Notes: generated by a model not told the origin, from the sequence alone. DNA of 64,000 nt from an uncultured Lachnospiraceae bacterium (GCA_910579495.1 CAJTVD010000011.1:3015-67014), one strand, 5' to 3'; shown: positions 9,504 through 18,558, numbered from the stretch's first letter. Numbers and translations: made by a program.

Positions 9504-9742
9504 TGTGAATAACTTCTGAAAAGTAATGAACAGTATACACACCTGGAAAATCAACAAAAAATCCCCTTTTTGGGATGGCAATGTTGAAAAAAATGTAAGT
9601 TATCCACAGGTTATCCACAATTTGTGGATAGCATGATGTGAATTGTTAAAAACTATATTTTGTGTTAATGGGATGGTTTATCCTACTACATCTTGATGTA
9701 AAAAAAATCACGATTTTTTCTTTTAAATTTTGAGGTTTTCAC
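9504..9742. other. Replication origin oriC (main DnaA-box region)
   Basis: The dnaA-rpmH intergenic region contains TGTGAATAA at 9504-9512, then a tight cluster: TTATCCACA at 9600-9608, TTATCCACA at 9611-9619 and, in inverted orientation, TGTGGATAG at 9623-9631. The following 110 bases are very AT-rich with A and T runs and are a candidate unwinding element. The leftward dnaA-dnaN-gyrBA block and rightward rpmH block diverge from this point, and parS sites lie 9 kb away, as expected for a Firmicute origin. Confidence 0.85.
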
Positions 9743-9771
9743 TTGACGGGAAGCCATTAATCTTATATAAT
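9743..9771 (+). promoter_or_regulatory. rpmH-rnpA promoter
   Basis: TTGACG at 9743-9748 and a perfect TATAAT at 9766-9771 with a 17-base spacer form a strong sigma-A promoter about 89 bases before rpmH. It probably drives the rightward rpmH-rnpA-yidD-yidC cluster. Confidence 0.85.
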
Positions 9772-9859
9772 CGTAATGATATTTTCCGATGAAATATAGA
9801 TAGTTAAATATTTGTTTGCCTTATATAGATTAAGGTCCAGTAAAGGAGGTGCATCCAAA

Positions 9860-9994
9860 ATGAAAATGACTTATCAGCCTAAGAAAAGGCACCGGAAAAA
9901 AGTTCACGGTTTCAGAGCCAGAATGAGTACACCCGGGGGCAGGAAGGTTTTAGCAGCCAGACGGGCAAAAGGAAGAAAAAGATTATCAGCATAG
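9860..9994 (+). CDS. rpmH: 50S ribosomal protein L34
   Basis: A 44-residue highly basic protein beginning MKMTYQPKKRHRKKVHGF and ending GRKRLSA, the full canonical L34. A strong AAAGGAGG ribosome site lies 9 bases before the ATG at 9860; the in-frame extension to 9812 lacks such a site. L34 is a component of the large ribosomal subunit, and its place next to rnpA and oriC is conserved. Confidence 0.98.
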   Translation: MKMTYQPKKRHRKKVHGFRARMSTPGGRKVLAARRAKGRKRLSA

Positions 9995-10019
9995 GCCGCA
10001 TATTTGTGGCCTTTTTTTC
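9993..10019 (+). terminator. Intrinsic terminator or attenuator after rpmH
   Basis: AGGCCGCA pairs with TGTGGCCT around a four-base loop and is followed by seven T residues. It overlaps the rpmH stop and precedes rnpA by 19 bases. Partial termination here would explain the much higher need for L34 than for RNase P protein. Confidence 0.85.
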
Positions 10020-10037
10020 TATGCGGGTATATTTAAA

Positions 10038-10397
10038 ATGAGTTATTTATTTTCGGAATCTTTGAAAAAAAACTGTGATTTCCAGTATGTTTACAAAAAT
10101 GGCAAATCTTATGCCAACAGATATTTGGTTATGTATGTTTTGGAAAATAACACAGATGGGAACAGGCTGGGAATCAGTGTAAGCAAAAAAGTAGGGAACA
10201 GCGTTGTAAGACACAGGGTTACGAGATTGATCAGGGAGAGTTACCGGCTGCATGAAAATATATTTAATAGTGGTTTAGATATAGTGGTCGTTGCCAGGAA
10301 CAGTGCTTGTTCTGTTTCATATCAAGAGGCGGAAAGTGCGTTATTGCATCTTGCAAAGCTTCATCAGCTTCTGAAGGATCAGATTGCGGATGGATGA
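10038..10397 (+). CDS. rnpA: Ribonuclease P protein component
   Basis: Protein subunit of RNase P, which with the catalytic RNA matures the 5' ends of tRNAs. The protein has 119 residues. The family core is visible as GNRLGISVSKKVGNSVVRHR followed by VTRLIRESYR; the usual RNR motif reads RHR here. It overlaps the start of yidD by a few bases and is flanked by rpmH, the standard arrangement. Confidence 0.95.
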   Translation: MSYLFSESLKKNCDFQYVYKNGKSYANRYLVMYVLENNTDGNRLGISVSKKVGNSVVRHRVTRLIRESYRLHENIFNSGLDIVVVARNSACSVSYQEAESALLHLAKLHQLLKDQIADG

Positions 10398-10620
10398 TTT
10401 AGACAAAAATATGAAAAATATTTTGATTTTATTAATTAAATTTTATAGAAAATATATTTCTCCGTTAAAGATCACCAAATGTCCTTATTTTCCCACATGT
10501 TCGGAGTATGGGCTTGAAGCTGTGGAAAAGTATGGCGCTATAAAGGGGGGGATTCTGGCTTTATGGAGAATTGCCAGATGCAACCCTTTTTCAAAGGGGG
10601 GTTATGACCCCGTACCGTAG
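10390..10620 (+). CDS. yidD: Membrane protein insertion efficiency factor YidD
   Basis: Small amphipathic membrane-associated protein thought to assist YidC-dependent insertion. The conserved core FYRKYISPL, CPYFPTCSEYGLEAVEKYG and RCNPFSKGGYDPVP is complete. The ATG at 10390 overlaps the end of rnpA and has GAAGGA about 11 bases upstream; a TTG at 10384 or the ATG at 10411 are alternatives. The gene is followed by yidC. Confidence 0.93.
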   Translation: MDDLDKNMKNILILLIKFYRKYISPLKITKCPYFPTCSEYGLEAVEKYGAIKGGILALWRIARCNPFSKGGYDPVP

Positions 10621-10658
10621 TAATTGATAGAATCAAAATCCAAATAGGAGGAAATAAA

Positions 10659-11978
10659 TTGACAGGAATTATATTGACCCAGTATAACGGTGCCATATTA
10701 GGCCCTATAGCCAAAATCCTTGGCTATATTATGGAAGGAATTTTTAATTTTTTAGATCTGATCGGAATTCCTAATATTGGTTTGTCTATTATTTTGTTTA
10801 CGATTGTGATTTATCTGCTGCTGATGCCTCTTACTATTAAACAGCAAAAATTTTCCAAACTTTCTGCAAAGATGAATCCGGAACTTCAGGCAGTCCAGGC
10901 AAAATATAAAAATAAAAAAGATAATGAGTCTATGATGGCAATGAATGCTGAGACCCAGGCTGTCTATGCAAAGTATGGGGTTTCTCCCAGCGGAAGCTGT
11001 ATACAGCTTTTGATCCAGATGCCTATCCTCCTTGCCCTTTACAGGGTGATTAATGCCATGCCTGCTTATGTGGGTAAAATTAAGGAAGCTTTTTTCCCTC
11101 TGGTTACAAATTTGATCACCCAGCAGGGGAGTTCAGAATTTTTACAGGGCTTAAAGAATGCTGCCATGTATGTAAGGCAGTTTTCCAACGAGGCTTTTGT
11201 GGAAGGGGCTGTGGAGAATACTTATGTACAGAATACTTATATTGACGTATTAAACAGGGCTTCCACTGCGGAATTTGCCAGCATTGTGGACAAGTTTCCC
11301 AGCCTTGCGGGGGATGTGGAGCATACATTGTCTTATTTGAATGAATATAATAATTTCCTGGGGATAAATATAGGGAATTCTCCTTCTTATATGGTAAGTA
11401 ACGCCTGGAATTCTCCTGACGGCGTACAGTGGCTGTTAATTATTGCCGCCCTTATTATTCCGGTGCTGTCCGCCATTACCCAGTGGGTCAATACCAAGTT
11501 AATGCCTCAGGCGGAGCCTAATGGCCAGAATGACCAGCAAAATTCCATGGCCCAGTCCATGAAGGTAATGAATACTACAATGCCTATTATGTCAGCTTTT
11601 TTCTGTTATACACTTCCGGCAGGTATGGGGTTATACTGGATCGCCGGTTCGGTGGTCAGGAGTATACAGCAGGTAGTGATCAATAAGCATATTGATAAGA
11701 TTGATATTGATGAGCTTATTAAGAAAAATGAAGGCAAAAGGATACAGAAACTGGAAAAAGCGGGGATTGACCCCAAAACAGTTAACAGAAACGCTACTTT
11801 AAGTACCAAAAATGTAAACAATAGCCCTGCTTCCAAAAAGGGAAAGGTTATGTCCCAGGAAGAAAAAGAAGAGGCTATGAGGAAATCCACCGAATATTAC
11901 AACAAAAATGCCAAGCCCGGGAGCCTTGCTGCAAAAGCAAATATGGTAAAACAGTATAATGAGAAAAACAATAAATAG
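10659..11978 (+). CDS. yidC: YidC/Oxa1-family membrane protein insertase
   Basis: Inserts and folds membrane proteins alone or with SecYEG. The start is TTG at 10659, 7 bases after a perfect AGGAGG. The 439-residue protein has the first insertase helix IGLSIILFTIVIYLLLMPL, a cytosolic coiled-coil beginning IKQQKFSKLSAKMNPELQ, and later helices near residues 265 and 310. There is a roughly 110-residue extracytoplasmic insertion between the second and third core helices, and a lysine-rich C-terminal tail. By inspection the hydrophilic-groove arginine known from Bacillus YidC is replaced by tyrosine (TIVIYLLL). Confidence 0.95.
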   Translation: MTGIILTQYNGAILGPIAKILGYIMEGIFNFLDLIGIPNIGLSIILFTIVIYLLLMPLTIKQQKFSKLSAKMNPELQAVQAKYKNKKDNESMMAMNAETQAVYAKYGVSPSGSCIQLLIQMPILLALYRVINAMPAYVGKIKEAFFPLVTNLITQQGSSEFLQGLKNAAMYVRQFSNEAFVEGAVENTYVQNTYIDVLNRASTAEFASIVDKFPSLAGDVEHTLSYLNEYNNFLGINIGNSPSYMVSNAWNSPDGVQWLLIIAALIIPVLSAITQWVNTKLMPQAEPNGQNDQQNSMAQSMKVMNTTMPIMSAFFCYTLPAGMGLYWIAGSVVRSIQQVVINKHIDKIDIDELIKKNEGKRIQKLEKAGIDPKTVNRNATLSTKNVNNSPASKKGKVMSQEEKEEAMRKSTEYYNKNAKPGSLAAKANMVKQYNEKNNK

Positions 11979-11990
11979 GGGGAAGGATAA

Positions 11991-12614
11991 ATGGAATATA
12001 CAGAATTTTCAGCTAAGACAGTAAATGATGCAATTACGGAAGCCTGTCAGAAATTATTGGTTACCAGTGATAAATTGGATTATATTGTGGTAGAAGAAGG
12101 CTCGGCTGGATTTCTTGGCATTGGTTCTAAACCTGCTGTTATTAAAGCGAGAACGAAGGCAACTGTTGTAGATAAGGCAAAGGATTTTTTGAGGGATGTT
12201 TTTGATGCCATGAATATGGCAGTGGCCGTTGATGTAAAATACAATGAAGATACCAGGAATATGAATATTGATTTAAGCGGTGAGGAGATGGGAGTCCTTA
12301 TTGGAAAAAGGGGGCAGACCCTGGATTCCCTCCAATATTTAATTTCCCTGGTGGTGAACAAGGAAGCGGAAGAGTACATAAGGGTTAAGGTAGATACGGA
12401 AGATTACCGCAAGAGAAGAAAAGAAACCCTGGAGAATCTTGCCAAAAATATTGCCTATAAGGTGAAAAGGACAAAACATTCTGTTTCATTAGAGCCTATG
12501 AATCCTTATGAAAGAAGGATTATCCATTCTGCGCTGCAAAATGATAAATATGTCACAACACACAGTGAAGGGGAGGAACCTTTTAGAAGGGTGGTTGTTA
12601 CCCTGAAAAGATAA
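11991..12614 (+). CDS. khpB: RNA-binding protein KhpB (Jag)
   Basis: A 207-residue protein with three parts: an N-terminal Jag domain (MEYTEFSAKTVNDAITEA), a KH domain with the GEEMGVLIGKRGQTLDSLQ loop near residue 96, and an R3H domain in the last 60 residues (NPYERRIIHSALQ, ending EEPFRRVVVTLKR). KhpB partners with KhpA in binding RNA and influences cell elongation in Firmicutes. It follows yidC by 12 bases with GGGGGAAGG upstream, as in most relatives. Confidence 0.95.
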   Translation: MEYTEFSAKTVNDAITEACQKLLVTSDKLDYIVVEEGSAGFLGIGSKPAVIKARTKATVVDKAKDFLRDVFDAMNMAVAVDVKYNEDTRNMNIDLSGEEMGVLIGKRGQTLDSLQYLISLVVNKEAEEYIRVKVDTEDYRKRRKETLENLAKNIAYKVKRTKHSVSLEPMNPYERRIIHSALQNDKYVTTHSEGEEPFRRVVVTLKR

Positions 12615-12631
12615 TGTATATTGTTATGCTG

Positions 12632-12666
12632 AAAAATGTTGGGGGATTTACTCTTCCAGCATTTTT
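12632..12666 (+). terminator. Intrinsic terminator after khpB
   Basis: AAAAATGTTGG pairs with CCAGCATTTTT (one G-U pair) around a 13-base loop and merges into a T-run. It ends the rpmH-to-khpB unit 18 bases past the khpB stop and precedes mnmE. Confidence 0.7.
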
Positions 12667-12728
12667 TGGTATATATTATTAAGGTTACAGGAAATTTTGT
12701 TATATTAATTTTGCTGATGGGGAGAGGA

Positions 12729-14111
12729 ATGAATACAGATACGATTGCTGCGATTGCCACTGCCCCCGGTAATGCTGGAATAGGGATTATCAGGGTAAGC
12801 GGGGAGGATGCTATTAAAATTGTTGATGTTATTTTCAGGAATAAAAATAACATGCGGGTATTAAAGGATTATAAGAGCCATACCATCCATTATGGTTTTA
12901 TTTTCAATGGCGATGAAATGATTGATGAGGTTATGGTTTCCATATTAAAAAAGCCTGGGAGTTTTACAGCGGAGGATACTGTGGAAATAAACTGCCATGG
13001 CGGTATGTTTGTTTTGGGCCGCATTCTTTCCCTTGTGACAGGCCATGGTGCCAGGCTGGCGCAGCCGGGAGAATTTACAAAGCGCGCCTTTTTAAATGGG
13101 AGGATCGATTTATCGGAAGCGGAAGCCGTGATGGATATCATATCATCCCAAAATGAACTGGCATTGAAAAATTCTCTTAGACAGCTCCGGGGGGCAGTGT
13201 CGGAAAAAATCGGCAGGCTGAGAAAAGGGATTGTCTATGAAATTGCTTATATTGAATCTGCTTTGGACGACCCTGAACATATAAGCCTTGCAGGATATCC
13301 AGAAAAACTGGAAAAACGTGTGGATGAGTTTATCAGGGAGACGGAAAGCCTTTTAGCCACTGCGGATAACGGAAGAATCCTTAAAGAAGGCATTAAGACA
13401 GTGATTGTTGGGAAACCCAATGCAGGGAAGTCGTCCCTGTTAAATGTGCTTGCGGGAGAGGAAAGAGCCATTGTCACGGATATTGCGGGAACTACAAGGG
13501 ATGTGTTGGAAGAAAACATTAACCTTGGCGGTATATCCCTTCTGGTCATTGATACGGCAGGGATCCGGTCCACAGAGGATGTGGTGGAAAGGATTGGAGT
13601 GGAAAGGGCAAAGAAATCCTTGCAGGAGGCTGACCTGGTGGTTTACATGGTGGATTCTACTGTTGCCCTGGATGGAAACGACTATGAGATCATGGAAATG
13701 ATGAAAGATAAGAAGTGTATTGTGCTCTATAATAAATCTGATTTGGTCCCGGTGGTTTCCCTGGAAGAGGTTAAGGGCAGGCTGGAGAAGGAGGCCTTGG
13801 TCATCAGGACTTCCGTAAAGGATAATACAGGGATAGGTGAATTTGAACAGGCCGTTAAGAAACTTTTCCTGGAGGGAAAAATTTCTGTTGACGGGGAAAT
13901 TATGATTACCAGCCTTCGCCATAAGGAAGCATTGAAGGAAGCATTGGAAAGCCTGAAGCTGGTAAAAAGGAGTTTAACGGACAGTTTGCCGGAAGATTTT
14001 TATGCCATTGATTTAATGGGCGCTTATGCCAGTTTGGGAAAGATAACCGGGGAAGAGGTTGGGGAAGACCTGGTGAATGAGATCTTTTCAAAATTTTGCA
14101 TGGGTAAATAA
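12729..14111 (+). CDS. mnmE: tRNA modification GTPase MnmE
   Basis: With MnmG it installs the carboxymethylaminomethyl group at uridine 34 of certain tRNAs. From ATG 12729 the protein has 460 residues, normal for the family, and starts MNTDTIAAIATAPGNAGIGI. The folate-binding N-terminal domain precedes a G domain with GKPNAGKSSLLN (G1), a GTTRD switch I, DTAGIR (G3) and NKSD (G4). The C-terminus is IFSKFCMGK with the catalytic cysteine. Longer starts at 12636 or 12717 would add a hydrophobic stretch overlapping the khpB terminator and are less likely. Confidence 0.96.
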   Translation: MNTDTIAAIATAPGNAGIGIIRVSGEDAIKIVDVIFRNKNNMRVLKDYKSHTIHYGFIFNGDEMIDEVMVSILKKPGSFTAEDTVEINCHGGMFVLGRILSLVTGHGARLAQPGEFTKRAFLNGRIDLSEAEAVMDIISSQNELALKNSLRQLRGAVSEKIGRLRKGIVYEIAYIESALDDPEHISLAGYPEKLEKRVDEFIRETESLLATADNGRILKEGIKTVIVGKPNAGKSSLLNVLAGEERAIVTDIAGTTRDVLEENINLGGISLLVIDTAGIRSTEDVVERIGVERAKKSLQEADLVVYMVDSTVALDGNDYEIMEMMKDKKCIVLYNKSDLVPVVSLEEVKGRLEKEALVIRTSVKDNTGIGEFEQAVKKLFLEGKISVDGEIMITSLRHKEALKEALESLKLVKRSLTDSLPEDFYAIDLMGAYASLGKITGEEVGEDLVNEIFSKFCMGK

Positions 14112-14140
14112 CAGGATGTAGAAGGAAGGTGGCGGAGATA

Positions 14141-16048
14141 ATGGAAATCAGGGAAAAAGTGGATGTCTGTGTGGTTGGTGCTGGCCATGCGGGCTGTGAG
14201 GCAGCCCTTGCCTGTGCCAGGCTGGGGCTTGAAACGGTAATCTTTACTGTAAATATTGACAGTATTGCTTTGATGCCCTGCAATCCGAATATTGGAGGTT
14301 CTTCAAAAGGACATTTGGTAAGGGAGTTGGATGCTCTTGGGGGTGAGATGGGAAAAGTGACCGACAGGACTTTTATTCAGTCTAAAATGCTGAATCTTTC
14401 CAAAGGGCCTGCGGTCCATTCCCTCCGTGCCCAGGCGGATAAGGCTGAGTATAGCCGTGCTATGAGAAAGGTCCTGGAAAATCAGGAGGGCTTATCTATC
14501 AAGCAGGCAGAGGTCTGTGAGTTGCTGTGGGAAGAGACAGGAACATCTCCTATGGAAGGAAAATCTACTAAAAAGGTAACGGGAGTTAAAATTTTTACAG
14601 GTGCCGTTTATGAGTGCAAGGCTGTTATTCTTTGTACAGGAACTTATCTGAAAGCAAGATGTCTTTGTGGGGAGGCAATTACTTATACAGGGCCTAATGG
14701 CCTGATGGCGGCGAATTATCTTACGGGCTCCTTAGCAGCTATGGGTATAGAAATGAGGCGTTTTAAAACAGGGACACCTGCAAGAATGGATAGGAGGAGC
14801 CTTGATTTTTCAAAAATGGAGGAACAGTTTGGAGATGAGAGAGTAGTCCCTTTTTCTTTTTCCACAGACCCGGAGGAGGTTCAGATCAGCCAGGTATCTT
14901 GTTTCCTTACCTATACTAATGAAAATACCCATAAGATCATCAGGGATAATCTTGACCGTTCCCCGATCTATGCAGGCGTTATTGAAGGGACGGGTCCCAG
15001 ATACTGCCCCTCTATTGAGGACAAGGTGGTGAAGTTTGCGGACAAGGAAAGGCATCAGGTATTTATTGAGCCGGAGGGACTACATACAAATGAGATGTAT
15101 GTTGGAGGGATGTCTTCTTCCCTGCCAGAGGATGTACAGCTTGCAATGTACCGTACTGTGCCGGGGCTTGAAAAGTGCAAAATTGTCAGGAACGCTTATG
15201 CCATTGAATATGACTGTATTAACCCAAGACAGCTTTACCCTACTTTAAGGTTTAAGGATATCAAGGGATTATACAGCGCGGGACAGCTCAATGGAAGCAG
15301 CGGTTATGAGGAAGCGGCTGCCCAGGGTTTGATTGCAGGGATTAATGCAGCAATGTCAGTACTTGGGAAAGAGGAACTTGTGCTGGACCGTTCAGAAGCA
15401 TATATTGGCGTTTTAATAGATGATTTGGTTACCAAAGATAATTATGAACCTTACCGTATGATGACTTCCCGTGCGGAGTACCGTCTTTTACTCCGCCAGG
15501 ATAATGCAGACCTGCGGCTTCGTGAGAAAGGTTATGATGTAGGTTTGATAACACAAATGCAGTATGATAAAATAATTAATAAAAAATCAATGATTAAAAG
15601 GGAGATAGAGCGCCTGAAAAATGTTAAAATAGGGGCGTCAAGAACAAACCAGGCTTTTCTCGAAAAGCACGGAAGTGCTTCCCTTAAGACCAGTGTGAGC
15701 CTTGCTGAACTGCTGTGCAGGCCGGAATTGAATTACCAGGTTTTAGAGGATATCGACCCAGGGAGGGAAACACTGCCGGATGAAGTCATTGAACAAGTGG
15801 AAATTGAGATAAAGTATGAGGGATACATTGAACGGCAGCTTCGCCAGGTGGAACAGTTTAAGAAAATGGAAATGAAGAGGATACCGGAAGAATTAAATTA
15901 TGATGATGTCCCCAGCCTGCGGATGGAGGCAAGACAGAAGCTGAAAGCTTTCCATCCTTTATCGGTAGGGCAGGCATCACGTATCTCCGGTGTGTCCCCG
16001 GCGGATATTTCCGTGCTGCTGGTTTATCTGGGAACGGCCAGATCCTGA
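14141..16048 (+). CDS. mnmG: tRNA uridine-5-carboxymethylaminomethyl modification protein MnmG
   Basis: FAD-dependent partner of MnmE. The Rossmann FAD motif VDVCVVGAGHAGCEAALA is at the N-terminus, followed by PCNPNIGGSSKGHLVREL, and the protein continues with the GidA-type helical C-terminus to about 635 residues. The ATG at 14141 is chosen; an in-frame GTG at 14129 would add four residues and has AAGGA nearby. The gene lies 29 bases after mnmE and before rsmG, a conserved trio near the origin. Confidence 0.96.
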   Translation: MEIREKVDVCVVGAGHAGCEAALACARLGLETVIFTVNIDSIALMPCNPNIGGSSKGHLVRELDALGGEMGKVTDRTFIQSKMLNLSKGPAVHSLRAQADKAEYSRAMRKVLENQEGLSIKQAEVCELLWEETGTSPMEGKSTKKVTGVKIFTGAVYECKAVILCTGTYLKARCLCGEAITYTGPNGLMAANYLTGSLAAMGIEMRRFKTGTPARMDRRSLDFSKMEEQFGDERVVPFSFSTDPEEVQISQVSCFLTYTNENTHKIIRDNLDRSPIYAGVIEGTGPRYCPSIEDKVVKFADKERHQVFIEPEGLHTNEMYVGGMSSSLPEDVQLAMYRTVPGLEKCKIVRNAYAIEYDCINPRQLYPTLRFKDIKGLYSAGQLNGSSGYEEAAAQGLIAGINAAMSVLGKEELVLDRSEAYIGVLIDDLVTKDNYEPYRMMTSRAEYRLLLRQDNADLRLREKGYDVGLITQMQYDKIINKKSMIKREIERLKNVKIGASRTNQAFLEKHGSASLKTSVSLAELLCRPELNYQVLEDIDPGRETLPDEVIEQVEIEIKYEGYIERQLRQVEQFKKMEMKRIPEELNYDDVPSLRMEARQKLKAFHPLSVGQASRISGVSPADISVLLVYLGTARS

Positions 16049-16112
16049 GCATTCTTTCATATATCAAAATAGTACATTATCGCAGAATTTGTGTGATAGG
16101 CGGGGTATGTAA

Positions 16113-16868
16113 ATGGAAAAATACTATGATATGACCTCTTTTCAAAATTTCCTGAGGGATTGTAATGTGATACTTACAAGCCGGCAGGAGGTTCAGTTCA
16201 TTCAATATTATGAACTGCTTACAGAGTGGAATTCTTTTATGAATCTGACTGCAATTACTGAATTCCATGATGTAGTCAGAAAACATTTTATTGATAGCCT
16301 GTCTCTTTTGAAGGCTTTCCCGGATTTGGGTAGTAGATCCTATTGTCTGATTGATGTGGGGACAGGAGCAGGGTTCCCGGGGATCCCTTTGAAAATTATC
16401 TTTCCCGGGCTAAAAATCACATTGCTTGACTCCCTGAATAAACGAGTGGATTTTTTAAAAGAGGTGATAGCTGTTTTGGAGCTTCATGATATAAACGCGG
16501 TACATGGAAGGGCAGAAGATAATGCCAGGAACGGCAGGATGAGGGAATCCTTTGATTTTTGTGTTTCCAGGGCAGTGGCAAATCTTGCAACACTGGCAGA
16601 GTATTGTCTTCCTTTTGTGAAGAAGGATGGTTATTTTATTTCCTATAAGTCTGAAAAAATTATGGAAGAATTTGAAAATGCCAAAAAGGCAATCCGTGTC
16701 CTTGGGGGTAAGTATGAAAGACGATTGGACTTTTATCTTCCTGATTCAGAAATTTACAGAAATCTTTTTATAATAAAAAAGGAAGGACAGACGCCTTTGC
16801 GGTTTCCCAGAAAGGCAGGGATTCCCTCAAAGGAACCAATTGGGGGTAACCAAAATGGAAATAAATGA
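16113..16868 (+). CDS. rsmG: 16S rRNA (guanine-N7)-methyltransferase RsmG
   Basis: Methylates G527 (E. coli numbering) of 16S rRNA using S-adenosylmethionine; loss gives low-level streptomycin resistance in several bacteria. The SAM-binding motif LIDVGTGAGFPGIPLKI is near residue 76 and SRAVANLATLAEYCLP near 150. The 251-residue length includes a slightly extended C-terminal tail rich in Pro, Lys and Gly that overlaps the start of the following histidine kinase gene by 14 bases. Confidence 0.95.
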   Translation: MEKYYDMTSFQNFLRDCNVILTSRQEVQFIQYYELLTEWNSFMNLTAITEFHDVVRKHFIDSLSLLKAFPDLGSRSYCLIDVGTGAGFPGIPLKIIFPGLKITLLDSLNKRVDFLKEVIAVLELHDINAVHGRAEDNARNGRMRESFDFCVSRAVANLATLAEYCLPFVKKDGYFISYKSEKIMEEFENAKKAIRVLGGKYERRLDFYLPDSEIYRNLFIIKKEGQTPLRFPRKAGIPSKEPIGGNQNGNK

Positions 16869-17859
16869 TGTTAAAATTTTACAGAATATTTATCATAGCT
16901 GTATGGAGGACAGGGATGATGAATATGAAAGGATTAAAGAAAATTCTGACAGGATAAACGCAATCCAGGCATTTTTGGTTTCTGTGAAAGATGAAGAGGA
17001 TACGAAAATATTTTCCCCCTGGAGAGAAGAGGATCTTTATAAGGATAAAATTTTATCTTATAAAGAGGAAATAGCAAAACTTGAAAAAAGTAATAGAAAA
17101 TCCTATCAGAGAATAGAACGCTTAAATAGCCAGATAGATTCATTGGAAATACTGATCAGGAATATTAAGACAGATGATGATGAAAAATTAAAACTGCTTG
17201 ATATCCTAAGTATCCAGGAAAAAGAACGTCAGAGAATAGCAAATGATTTACATGATTCTTCCATTCAGAATTTGACACATTTAATCCATACTATTGAATT
17301 GAGCTCTATATGTATTGACGAGGACAAAATCAGCGCAAAGTTAGAGCTGGAGTCCTGTATTAAGAATCTCAGGTCAATCATTGAAGAAATGAGACAGATT
17401 ATATTCAATTTAAGGCCTATGTCTTTTGATGACCTGGGATTTAAAAATGGGGTTGAAAATTTTATATTTAATATCAAATCCCAGTATAAAAATTTTATTA
17501 TTGATTATGATGTATGTAACCTGGAAAGAAAAGACTGGAAGATAGATGATAAAAAGATGATAAATTCCTTTCTGATCTTAATTTACAGAATCATACAGGA
17601 GGCAGTGGTAAATGCAATCAACCACTCTAACGGAGAAAAAATTACCTTATTGGTAAAAAAAGAACATGGCAATTGTATTATAGAAATTATGGATGATGGC
17701 AAAGGTTTTCATTTTGACAAAGATAAAGAACAGCGTAATATTCACTATGGCCTTCTTATAATGGAAGAGAGGATTAATTTAATGGGTGGCAAAATTTCCA
17801 TTAATACCCAAAAAGAAATAGGTACAGAAATCAAAATTGTAATTCCAATGAATAAATAG
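16855..17859 (+). CDS. Cytosolic sensor histidine kinase (NarL/DegS type)
   Basis: A 334-residue kinase with no membrane segment. The N-terminal half is strongly charged and probably a coiled coil (KILSYKEEIAKLEKSNRKS). The HisKA_3 phosphoacceptor site is EKERQRIANDLHDSSIQNL near residue 130, followed by ILRPM-like LRPMSFDDLG and a HATPase domain with QEAVVNAINHSNG and DDGKGFHF. The ATG at 16855 follows GGGGG by 7 bases; the TTG at 16840 is an alternative. It pairs with the response regulator 34 bases downstream. Its signal is unknown. It occupies the place where Bacillus carries noc, between rsmG and parA. Confidence 0.88.
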   Translation: MEINDVKILQNIYHSCMEDRDDEYERIKENSDRINAIQAFLVSVKDEEDTKIFSPWREEDLYKDKILSYKEEIAKLEKSNRKSYQRIERLNSQIDSLEILIRNIKTDDDEKLKLLDILSIQEKERQRIANDLHDSSIQNLTHLIHTIELSSICIDEDKISAKLELESCIKNLRSIIEEMRQIIFNLRPMSFDDLGFKNGVENFIFNIKSQYKNFIIDYDVCNLERKDWKIDDKKMINSFLILIYRIIQEAVVNAINHSNGEKITLLVKKEHGNCIIEIMDDGKGFHFDKDKEQRNIHYGLLIMEERINLMGGKISINTQKEIGTEIKIVIPMNK

Positions 17860-17893
17860 GTAAGACTTTAATTATTTTCTGGAGGGTGAGACA

Positions 17894-18538
17894 ATGAGCA
17901 TTAAAGTAATGCTGGCAGATGATCATATGTTAGTGAGAGAAGGAATTAAACATCTATTGGAATATGACAAAAGTATAGAAGTAATAGCGGAAGCAAATAA
18001 TGGAATGGAATGTATTGAAAAGTTATGTGAAATTTCACCTGATATCCTATTATTGGATATTAATATGCCTGTGATGAATGGATTAGAGGTGTTGGAAGAA
18101 CTTAAGAAAAGAAATTGCTACATAAAAACATTATTATTGACTGTGCATGGTGAAATCGAATATTTGGTGAAAGCTATTGAAATAGGGGCTGACGGTTATT
18201 TGTTAAAAGATTCTGGATCAGAGGAACTTAAGAAGGCAATAAATGAAATATTAAAAGGTGAATCTTATATACAGCCCAGTTTATTACCAGCATTAAATTC
18301 AAGGCTGATAAATAAGGATATTGATAAAGAAAAATTAGAATCATTGACAAAGCGGGAATTAGAGATACTCAAACAGGTGGCAGAGGGGATGTTTAACAAA
18401 GAAATAGCAATTAACTTAAATATTAGTGAAAGGACTGTCAAAAATCATATTTCTAATATATTCAAAAAAATTGATGTTTCAGACAGGACACAGGCTGCTG
18501 TTTTTGCAATCCGTAATAATGTAGTGAATTTATATTGA
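17894..18538 (+). CDS. LuxR/NarL-family response regulator
   Basis: 214 residues: a receiver domain with the acidic pair DDH near residue 10, phosphoacceptor in LLLDINMPVMNG near 54 and the conserved Thr/Lys (LLTVHGE, LLKDSG), then a LuxR-type helix-turn-helix (LTKRELEILKQVAEGM, KEIAINLNISERTVKNHISN). It is the evident partner of the kinase just upstream, and has a GGAGGGTGAG ribosome site. The parS sites begin 5 bases after its stop codon. Confidence 0.92.
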   Translation: MSIKVMLADDHMLVREGIKHLLEYDKSIEVIAEANNGMECIEKLCEISPDILLLDINMPVMNGLEVLEELKKRNCYIKTLLLTVHGEIEYLVKAIEIGADGYLLKDSGSEELKKAINEILKGESYIQPSLLPALNSRLINKDIDKEKLESLTKRELEILKQVAEGMFNKEIAINLNISERTVKNHISNIFKKIDVSDRTQAAVFAIRNNVVNLY

Positions 18539-18542
18539 CCAA

Positions 18543-18558
18543 TGTTTCACGTGAAACA
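18543..18558. other. parS centromere site 1
   Basis: TGTTTCACGTGAAACA, a perfect 16-bp palindrome identical to the parS consensus bound by ParB/Spo0J. It lies 245 bases upstream of parA. Confidence 0.97.
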
